This document shows positions 58,782 through 64,000 of a DNA stretch of 64,000 bases, one piece after another; the stretch's first letter is position 1; each line of letters opens with the position of its first letter. Where the stretch lies: the NCBI RefSeq assembly GCF_902706195.1, contig NZ_CACSJO010000001.1, positions 186,001 to 250,000 of the forward strand. Direction: 5' to 3'. The stretch comes from Novosphingobium sp. 18050. Its GTDB lineage: Bacteria; Pseudomonadota; Alphaproteobacteria; Sphingomonadales; Sphingomonadaceae. The notes beneath the pieces were generated by a model, which worked only from the letters and a program-made list of their open reading frames with translations, searched no databases and was not told the DNA's origin. A program made the translations under genes and the position numbers.

Positions 58782-59099
58782 ATGTCCCGAACCAAGATTT
58801 TCGCCCTGCCCGCCGTCGTCGCCGCCGCGCTTGGCGCCTGTTCCGCGCAAACCCCTCCGCCTGAGGCATCTGCGCCCCCCGCCACCGAAATGGAGCCAGG
58901 TTGCGGCGCGGACCAGCTTGCCGGTTACGTAGGGCGAAAGGCCAGCGACGACGTCATTGCGTCGATCACCGCATGGCGCGGCGACAAGCCGATCCGCGTT
59001 CTGAAGCCGGATTCGGCAATGACGATGGATTACCGCCCGGATCGCCTGAATATCGCCGTCGACGCAAAAGGCATCATCACTGGCCTGAGCTGCACCTGA
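58782..59099 (+). CDS. I78 family peptidase inhibitor-like lipoprotein
   Basis: 105 residues. Lipoprotein signal with lipobox 'LGACS' (Cys20), a Pro/Ala linker, then the I78 domain: 'GCGADQLAGYVGRKASDDV' and 'MTMDYRPDRLNIAVDAKGIITGLSCT'. Two cysteines, at the start and end of the domain, can form the disulfide. I78 proteins inhibit serine proteases; a periplasmic role is inferred. AGGAGAG lies 6 bp before the ATG. Confidence 0.85.
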   Translation: MSRTKIFALPAVVAAALGACSAQTPPPEASAPPATEMEPGCGADQLAGYVGRKASDDVIASITAWRGDKPIRVLKPDSAMTMDYRPDRLNIAVDAKGIITGLSCT

Positions 59100-59157
59100 G
59101 CGCGTCTGGCCCTAAACCCCCTTTACATCGCCGCAGCATGTGCCCATAGGCTGCGGC

Positions 59158-59208
59158 ATGACTCTCCGTCTCGGCCTTACCCTGCGACTTATCCGCCCTT
59201 GGGCGTGA
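59158..59208 (+). CDS. leuA leader peptide, leucine-rich (16 aa)
   Basis: Open frame MTLRLGLTLRLIRPWA, stop at 59206-59208, 92 bp before leuA. Five of 16 residues are leucine. The stop codon lies at the start of a set of overlapping hairpins, the layout of ribosome-mediated attenuation. No strong ribosome site is visible (AGG about 10 bp before). Too short for standard gene calling. Confidence 0.68.
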   Translation: MTLRLGLTLRLIRPWA

Positions 59209-59263
59209 GGTGACGCGTCGACCTGCGACGCGCTCGGCGCTCAAGGGACCTGACGACCTCACC
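59205..59263 (+). promoter_or_regulatory. leuA leader hairpins (candidate attenuator)
   Basis: CGCGTCG (59214-59220) pairs with CGACGCG (59226-59232), giving a perfect 7-bp stem. GTGAGGT (59205-59211), overlapping the leader stop codon, pairs with ACCTCAC (59256-59262). No T-run follows, so control may be translational rather than by termination. Mutually exclusive folds depending on ribosome position are inferred. Confidence 0.5.
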
Positions 59264-59300
59264 AGGAATTGCAGACGAATTATCCGAGCGAGTTAAATTC

Positions 59301-60968
59301 ATGACTATGCTGAAAGACCCTTCGGTCAAGTACCGCCCTTTCCCGCAGATCCAGCTGGAAAACCGCCAGTGGCCTTCGCAGGTCATCACGAAAGCCCCGC
59401 GCTGGCTCTCGACCGATCTGCGCGACGGCAACCAGGCCCTGATCGATCCGATGGGCGCAGAGAAGAAGACCCGCTTCTTCGACCTGCTGGTCAATGTCGG
59501 CCTCAAGGAAATCGAAGTCGGTTTCCCCAGCGCCGGCGCGACCGAATTCGATTTCATCCGCGGCCTCGTCGACAATAACCGCATCCCCGAGGACGTGCTG
59601 GTCCAGGTGCTGACCCAGTCGCGCGCCGATCTGATCGAGCGCACGTTCGAGAGCCTGGCCGGTGTCCACGCCGCGATCGTCCATCTCTACAACGCAGTTT
59701 CGCCGCTGTGGCGCACCGTCGTATTCGGCATGGAAAAGCACGAAATCCGCGCGATCGCGGAAAACGGCGCCAAGGCCTTGCGCGATCAGGCGGCCAAGTA
59801 CCCGCAGACCAGGTGGCACTTCGAGTATAGCCCTGAGACTTTCTCGACCGCCGAACTCGATTTCTCGATCGAGTGCTGCGAGGCGGTGATGAACATTCTC
59901 CAGCCCACGCCGGAGAACCCGATCATCCTCAACCTGCCGGCGACGGTCGAAGCGGCGACGCCCAACATCTACGCCGACCAGATCGAATATTTCTGCCGCA
60001 ACCTGCCCAACCGCGAGAGCGCGGTGATTTCGCTGCACACCCACAACGACCGGGGCACCGGCGTGGCGGCAGCGGAGCTGGGCCTGATGGCCGGCGCCGA
60101 CCGCGTCGAAGGCTGCCTGTTCGGCAACGGCGAGCGGACGGGCAACTGCTGCCTCGTCACCGTGGCGCTGAACATGTACACTCAGGGCGTCGATCCCGAG
60201 CTGGACTTCTCGAATATCGACGAAGTCATCCAGACTGTAGAATACTGCAACCAGCTCAAGGTCGCAGAGCGTCATCCCTATGGCGGCGAACTGGTCTTCA
60301 CCGCGTTTTCCGGCTCGCATCAGGACGCGATCAAGAAGGGCTTCGCCGCGCAGGAAACGCGCAACGACGAAATGTGGGCCGTGCCTTACCTGCCCATCGA
60401 CCCGGCAGACCTGGGCCGTGACTACGAGGCGGTGATCCGCGTCAACTCGCAGTCGGGCAAGGGCGGTTTCGCCTGGGTGATCGAGCAGGACCAGGGCCTG
60501 AAGCTGCCCAAGCGGATGCAGGCCCACTTCTCCAAGCATGTGCAGGAACTGGCCGACGAACTGGGCCGCGAACTGCAGGCCGCCGATATCTGGAACGTGT
60601 TCCAGAAGGCCTACCGCCTCGAGGACGGACAGCGCTTCCAGCTGAACGACTGGGATGAAGGCCGCGCTGCCGACGGCGCCCGTGTCTTCGCCGGCAAGAT
60701 CGGTGTCGACGGCAAGGAGCAGTCGGTTTCGGGCAAGGGCAACGGCCTGATCTCGTCCGTCACGGCGACGATTGCCGAGAGCTTCGGCGTGCGCCTCGAT
60801 GTGCGTGACTATGCCGAGCACTCGATGGGCAAGAGCACCGATGCGCGGGCTGCAGCTTACGTCGAATGCGTGTTGCCGGACGGCCGCACAGTATGGGGCG
60901 TGGGCATCGACGAGGACGTCGCCACCGCCAGCGTCCGCGCCGTGCTGAGCGCCGCCAACGCGGCCTGA
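59301..60968 (+). CDS. leuA: 2-Isopropylmalate synthase
   Basis: First committed step of leucine synthesis: acetyl-CoA plus 2-oxoisovalerate. 555 residues, the long (LeuA2-like) form. HMGL-like barrel: 'APRWLSTDLRDGNQAL' (metal Asp), 'LHTHNDRGTGVAAAELG' (HxH ligands) and 'CLFGNGERTGN'. The C-terminal regulatory domain ('SGKGNGLISSVTATIAESFG', 'AAAYVECVLPDGR') gives leucine feedback. Start ATG 59301; ATG 59307 is also possible. Preceded by a Leu-rich leader, followed by a terminator. Confidence 0.95.
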   Translation: MTMLKDPSVKYRPFPQIQLENRQWPSQVITKAPRWLSTDLRDGNQALIDPMGAEKKTRFFDLLVNVGLKEIEVGFPSAGATEFDFIRGLVDNNRIPEDVLVQVLTQSRADLIERTFESLAGVHAAIVHLYNAVSPLWRTVVFGMEKHEIRAIAENGAKALRDQAAKYPQTRWHFEYSPETFSTAELDFSIECCEAVMNILQPTPENPIILNLPATVEAATPNIYADQIEYFCRNLPNRESAVISLHTHNDRGTGVAAAELGLMAGADRVEGCLFGNGERTGNCCLVTVALNMYTQGVDPELDFSNIDEVIQTVEYCNQLKVAERHPYGGELVFTAFSGSHQDAIKKGFAAQETRNDEMWAVPYLPIDPADLGRDYEAVIRVNSQSGKGGFAWVIEQDQGLKLPKRMQAHFSKHVQELADELGRELQAADIWNVFQKAYRLEDGQRFQLNDWDEGRAADGARVFAGKIGVDGKEQSVSGKGNGLISSVTATIAESFGVRLDVRDYAEHSMGKSTDARAAAYVECVLPDGRTVWGVGIDEDVATASVRAVLSAANAA

Positions 60969-60994
60969 CGCTTTTAAGAAAATCTTCTAGAAAC

Positions 60995-61025
60995 AAGGGT
61001 TCAGCCTGCAAAGGCTGGACCCTTT
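60995..61025 (+). terminator. Terminator after leuA
   Basis: AAGGGTTCAGCCT, loop GCAA, AGGCTGGACCCTTT: 13-bp stem with one wobble pair, 27 bp after the stop. Confidence 0.8.
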
Positions 61026-61227
61026 ATCGCACTCAAGCGGGTAGCAACGGTCAGCTTCGGATCACGGCTGCGATCCCGATTACATGTCCATCCATGGCAC
61101 ACGTGGAATGCGTGACAAGACACCCCGCCTCCCGCTATCGCGTTCATCCGAGCTTAACCGGGATTCGGGCTCTACGTCGTCTTTCCTGCCGCATCGGCCT
61201 CCAACACACCCTTCTGGATATCACGCA

Positions 61228-62241
61228 ATGCCATCGATGCGGCCGTCCTGGGCCACGACAGCCACGGCAGTGGTTGCCGGACAGGCGAATCACCCCGAAA
61301 TCCTGACTCCCGCGCTGGTTGCCGTACGTCAGTCAGGCCCCGTGATCCGGCGCCACCTGCTGATCGCCCTGCTGCTAAGCCTCGGGCTGCTGTCCACGCT
61401 GCTCCATCTGGCCCAGTTGCACATCGATCCGCTGGGACAGGGCAACGTGCCTTACTACGCAGCCGGGCTGATCGCCATTGCGCTGCGATTTGGTTTACCG
61501 CGCGCGACATGGCGCCACGCCGTACCAGTGGCCCATTTCAGCGAATACGTCGCGATCTTCACAACCGTCACGCTGATAGGCGCATCTGCAAGCTACCCCG
61601 TTGCCGCCCTGACGCACGGCTATGCGGACGTTACCCTGCAGGCCATCGACGAGGCCATGGGATTCGACTGGGTCCATTGGTATCGCATCGTCGCCGAATA
61701 TCCGGTGCTGCAGGCGCTGGGGACCATTGCCTACCGCAGCATATACCTGACTCCGGTGCTGCTCTTGTGGTCCGCCGCCCGGTCCGGGCAGCATGAGCGT
61801 GCCTACAGGTTCATCGCCGGATTCTGGGTGGCATCGATCATCACGCTGGCCGCCTTTACCCTGATGCCGGCGGTCGGACCCTTTTCGCATCTCTGGCATG
61901 AGCAGATCCACTACATGCCCGAAAGCGAGCTTTGGCAGTCCGGCCTGCTCCCGGCGCTGCGGGCGCATAGCGTCCATATCGTCGATCTGGGGCAGTTGCG
62001 CGGCATCGTGTCCGCGCCCAGCTTCCACACGGCGGCGGCCGTGCTTTACATCGTGGCGGGCTGGCGCTGTCCTTCCTTGCGCTGGCCGGTCACACTGATG
62101 AACGCAGCAATGCTGCTCTCCACCCCGGTCGAAGGCACGCATTACCTGATCGACATGATTCTGGGCGTGATGGTGGCCCTGACTGCGCTGGCGCTGGTGC
62201 GCCTATACGAGCGCAAGGTGATCGCTCCTCACCACGCCTGA
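61228..62241 (+). CDS. PAP2 superfamily membrane phosphatase-like protein
   Basis: 337 residues, about six or seven membrane helices. PAP2 motifs: 'SAPSFHTAAAVLYIV' (SxxxH) and 'VEGTHYLIDMILGVM' (GTHYxxD), the catalytic His pair of PAP2_3/inositolphosphotransferase-like proteins. Possibly a lipid phosphatase or inositol-phosphoryl transferase, as in sphingomonads that make inositol lipids; this is inference. Start uncertain: ATG 61228 (GGATAT upstream) is preferred to 61084, whose extra 48 residues are low-quality. Confidence 0.78.
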   Translation: MPSMRPSWATTATAVVAGQANHPEILTPALVAVRQSGPVIRRHLLIALLLSLGLLSTLLHLAQLHIDPLGQGNVPYYAAGLIAIALRFGLPRATWRHAVPVAHFSEYVAIFTTVTLIGASASYPVAALTHGYADVTLQAIDEAMGFDWVHWYRIVAEYPVLQALGTIAYRSIYLTPVLLLWSAARSGQHERAYRFIAGFWVASIITLAAFTLMPAVGPFSHLWHEQIHYMPESELWQSGLLPALRAHSVHIVDLGQLRGIVSAPSFHTAAAVLYIVAGWRCPSLRWPVTLMNAAMLLSTPVEGTHYLIDMILGVMVALTALALVRLYERKVIAPHHA

Positions 62242-62254
62242 CGGGCAATCGCAT

Positions 62255-62285
62255 AAAAAAGGGGCGCCTCGCAGCGCCCCTTTTC
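62255..62285. terminator. Bidirectional terminator
   Basis: AAAAAAGGGGCGC, loop CTCGCA, GCGCCCCTTTT: 11-bp stem with an A-tract on one side and a T-tract on the other, between the convergent PAP2 and MaoC-like genes. Confidence 0.85.
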
Positions 62286-62308
62286 CTTTCATGCCGCCTG
62301 TGCCGCAA

Positions 62309-63484
62309 TCACCCCGGCTTTTTGGGCAACTCGATCTCGGCAAGACCCAGGCACATTTTCACGCCCTTCTGGTTCTGCATGAGGTGCTTGACCTGGATGA
62401 TGTGACGCCCTTCATCATCGACCATCTTGTCGACGACTTCGGCGGTCTGGATCGTTACGTCGCCCGAAAGTGCAGGCCCGCGGTAGTTGGCGGTGGAGTG
62501 AACCACCATGCCCCACTCGCCCGCCCAGCCGGCAAGGTAATCGGTAACCCAAGCGCCCATGGAGGCGCCGTAACCATAAGCGCGCGGCATGCCGATCTTG
62601 CGGGCATACTTGGGGAACAGATGCCCGCGCGAAGGGCCGTAATAAGCGCCATCGGTGATGGCCGGATTGATCCGCTCCATCACCGGATCGTTCTCATGCC
62701 CCGCCATTTCCTTGGTAAAGCCAAGCGCTTCCAGATCGATCTGGCGCCGGTCGAGCGTGCCCCAGACGGTGAAGAGATACGAGCGCCATTCGGTGGCGAA
62801 GCTGGCAACGGTATGCGGCCCGAACACGCGCTCCGGCAGTTGGTCTCCTACATTGACCTCGTCCCACCAGCGCTCTCCGTGGCCCAGATCGTGCAGCATC
62901 TGCACCCAGGCGAACTTGCGTTCCTCCAGCTGTGCCAGTTCGGCATCCGTCCACTCAGGCTCTTCGAACTCGGCGGTGTTGACGGTATCGCCACCCGCGG
63001 CCGCACGGTAGCGGATCGCAGTCGAGCGCTGCTTGGCGATCAGTTCGCCGTTCTGGTTGCGGTAGTAGTTATCGCCGCGCTGGAAGCAGGTAGGACCAAA
63101 GCCGGTCTGCTTGACGGTATAGTCGTAAGGGATGCGCTCGTTGCTGATCACATCGCCGCCGAATACGCGCGGGCCATAGTGCCAGAACTCGTCCCCGCCG
63201 AAAAGCAGATGCGATTCGGCGATGCGGCCCATGCACGAGGACGACGTGCCGTGGCTGTCGTCCATCACGATCGGGAAGCTCTGCGGCGCGACCAGCTTGC
63301 CCCAGCGGCTTGCGGCGGCATAGGCCGGGTCGAAATGCGCAAGGTTGGGGTAGTGCATCGCCTGTACCCAGCGGCGGATATCGTTGTTGCCGAGCGGCTC
63401 GCGGATCGGGGAACTGTCGATGACTTTACCGAGGTACTGGTCGATGTCCGAGCAATCGAACTCCTGCTGCGCCACTTCCGACAT
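62309..63484 (-). CDS. MaoC-like double-hotdog hydratase/dehydratase
   Basis: 391 residues. The N-terminal half resembles the FAS1-like/MaoC_N dehydratase domain ('FDPAYAAASRWGKLVAPQSFP'). The C-terminal half is a second hotdog with 'YGPSRGHLFPKYARKIGMPRAYGYGASMGAWVTDYLAGW'. This suggests hydration of an enoyl-CoA, possibly in steroid or aromatic side-chain breakdown, as in HsaD/HtdZ-type relatives; substrate is inference. A TetR-type operator lies 51-70 bp upstream. Confidence 0.72.
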   Translation of the reverse strand: MSEVAQQEFDCSDIDQYLGKVIDSSPIREPLGNNDIRRWVQAMHYPNLAHFDPAYAAASRWGKLVAPQSFPIVMDDSHGTSSSCMGRIAESHLLFGGDEFWHYGPRVFGGDVISNERIPYDYTVKQTGFGPTCFQRGDNYYRNQNGELIAKQRSTAIRYRAAAGGDTVNTAEFEEPEWTDAELAQLEERKFAWVQMLHDLGHGERWWDEVNVGDQLPERVFGPHTVASFATEWRSYLFTVWGTLDRRQIDLEALGFTKEMAGHENDPVMERINPAITDGAYYGPSRGHLFPKYARKIGMPRAYGYGASMGAWVTDYLAGWAGEWGMVVHSTANYRGPALSGDVTIQTAEVVDKMVDDEGRHIIQVKHLMQNQKGVKMCLGLAEIELPKKPG

Positions 63485-63534
63485 TGTGGGTGATCCTCTT
63501 TCCGATACGGTGCCGCATCGGTGCGGCCACCACT

Positions 63535-63554
63535 AATAGACAGCGGTGTCTATT
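63535..63554. promoter_or_regulatory. TetR-type operator upstream of the MaoC-like gene
   Basis: AATAGACAGCGGTGTCTATT: perfect 8+8 inverted repeat with a GCGG centre, in the 206-bp divergent region. The form fits TetR/AcrR sites; the regulator is not in this window. Confidence 0.6.
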
Positions 63555-63662
63555 TCAGCCCTCCGGTGAGGTCACGCCGATTTGCGCAGCCAGCCAACGT
63601 CAACGCCGTGGCGGTATGCCGGCTTTCTCTCGACAGGCGCCGCCCACGCGATTATGCCCCAA

Positions 63663-63680
63663 TTTAATCGAACGATTAAA
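63663..63680. promoter_or_regulatory. Second operator, 10 bp before the nitronate monooxygenase start
   Basis: TTTAATCG-AA-CGATTAAA: perfect 8+8 inverted repeat, 2-nt centre. It ends 10 bp before ATG 63691, overlapping the likely transcript start, so repression is the expected effect. Confidence 0.6.
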
Positions 63681-63690
63681 CGGAGACGAG

Positions 63691-64000
63691 ATGCCCCTGC
63701 CCGCGCTGTTCCAGTCGTTGCGCCTTCCCGTGATCGCGGCCCCCATGTTCATCGTCTCGAACCCGGATCTGGTGATCGCGCAGGTACGCGCCGGCGTGGT
63801 CGGCAGCTTCCCCGCGCTCAACGCCCGGCCGGCAAGCCAGCTCGACGAATGGCTGCACCAGATCACCGAGGCAACGCAGGGATGCGGCGTCCCCTTCGCC
63901 GTGAACCTCATCGTCCACCGCACCAACAATCGGCTTGAGGAAGACCTCGCCCTGCTGGAAAAGTGGAAGGTGCCGCTGGTAATCACCTCGCTGGGCGCGC
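63691..64000 (+). CDS. Nitronate monooxygenase-family flavoprotein (partial, 3' end outside window)
   Basis: First 103 residues of a second NMO-like protein. 'LPVIAAPMFIVSNPDLVIAQVRAGVVGSFPALNARPASQLDEWL' is the standard NMO N-terminus (FMN site begins in 'APMFIVS'). It is the shorter, canonical type, unlike the 468-residue protein at 6809. GGAGACGAG lies just before ATG 63691. Divergent from the MaoC-like gene, with its own operator; likely catabolic or detoxifying. Confidence 0.88.
   Translation, partial: MPLPALFQSLRLPVIAAPMFIVSNPDLVIAQVRAGVVGSFPALNARPASQLDEWLHQITEATQGCGVPFAVNLIVHRTNNRLEEDLALLEKWKVPLVITSLGA

Noticed and set aside
60969-61227. 48-residue N-terminal extension of the PAP2 protein
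   Set aside because: Polar, unlike the family, and partly inside the leuA terminator region; the start at 61228 leads straight to the core.

Overview
The window looks like chromosome of an alphaproteobacterium of the order Sphingomonadales, most like Novosphingobium or a close relative. The sequence is GC-rich throughout. Gene orders typical of the class are present: rpmF-plsX-fabH-ihfA-merR, and atpHAGDC without the F0 genes. It also carries class I LysRS, CobT, a LexA-like S24 regulator and several families common in sphingomonads (long nitronate monooxygenase, DUF885, DUF1003, DUF1203, RcnB-like). This genus call is inference from protein families; no rRNA is present to confirm it. Almost everything is intact. 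I see no insertion sequence, prophage, CRISPR array, tRNA or rRNA.

Layout. 1-1369 (minus): start of the nuo (complex I) operon, nuoA-nuoB-nuoC, running off the left edge. 1824-6786 (mostly plus): acetyl-CoA acetyltransferase, a D-2-hydroxyacid dehydrogenase, an ammonium channel and a DUF805 protein, with an SH3-domain exported protein on minus. 6809-14284 (minus): long nitronate monooxygenase, a lipoprotein methyltransferase, prfB, an exported peroxiredoxin, a 76-aa free-standing lipoyl domain, and a LuxC/LuxE-like fatty-acid reductase pair. The pair is divergent from a TetR regulator and an SDR (14425-16016). 16332-25464: CitE-like lyase, M28 peptidase, membrane protein, EttA, RcnB-like repeat protein, 2OG-Fe(II) oxygenase and a DUF885 peptidase-like protein. 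25407-28772 (minus): DUF1003, lysS, DUF2218 and PadR. 28995-32204: XPD/DinG-type helicase and SixA. 32216-36703 (minus): a 51-aa protein coupled to rsgA, then merR, ihfA, fabH, plsX and rpmF. 36888-39440: MAPEG, a glyoxalase-II-like hydrolase and an S24 repressor divergent from two small genes. 39549-47422 (minus): acetolactate synthase, a second D-2-hydroxyacid dehydrogenase, cysS, cobT, fsa and DUF4197. 47471-52063: priA, then CPBP, ada and DUF1203 on minus. 52294-57085: the F1 ATP synthase operon. 57202-64000: membrane glycosyltransferase, I78 inhibitor-like lipoprotein, leuA behind a leucine-rich leader, PAP2 protein, MaoC-like hydratase and the start of a second nitronate monooxygenase.

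The most interesting items are these. (1) A LuxE-LuxC pair without luciferase, followed by a free-standing lipoyl domain and an exported peroxiredoxin. (2) An S24 repressor whose predicted promoter has a perfect 14-bp palindrome between -35 and -10 and appears to give a leaderless mRNA; it faces a tiny HTH-like gene and an unknown gene. (3) A 16-residue leader peptide with five leucines before leuA. (4) A terminator-like hairpin inside the short leader of rpmF. (5) Two clean TetR-type operators at the right edge. Long reverse-frame ORFs that shadow real genes were excluded.
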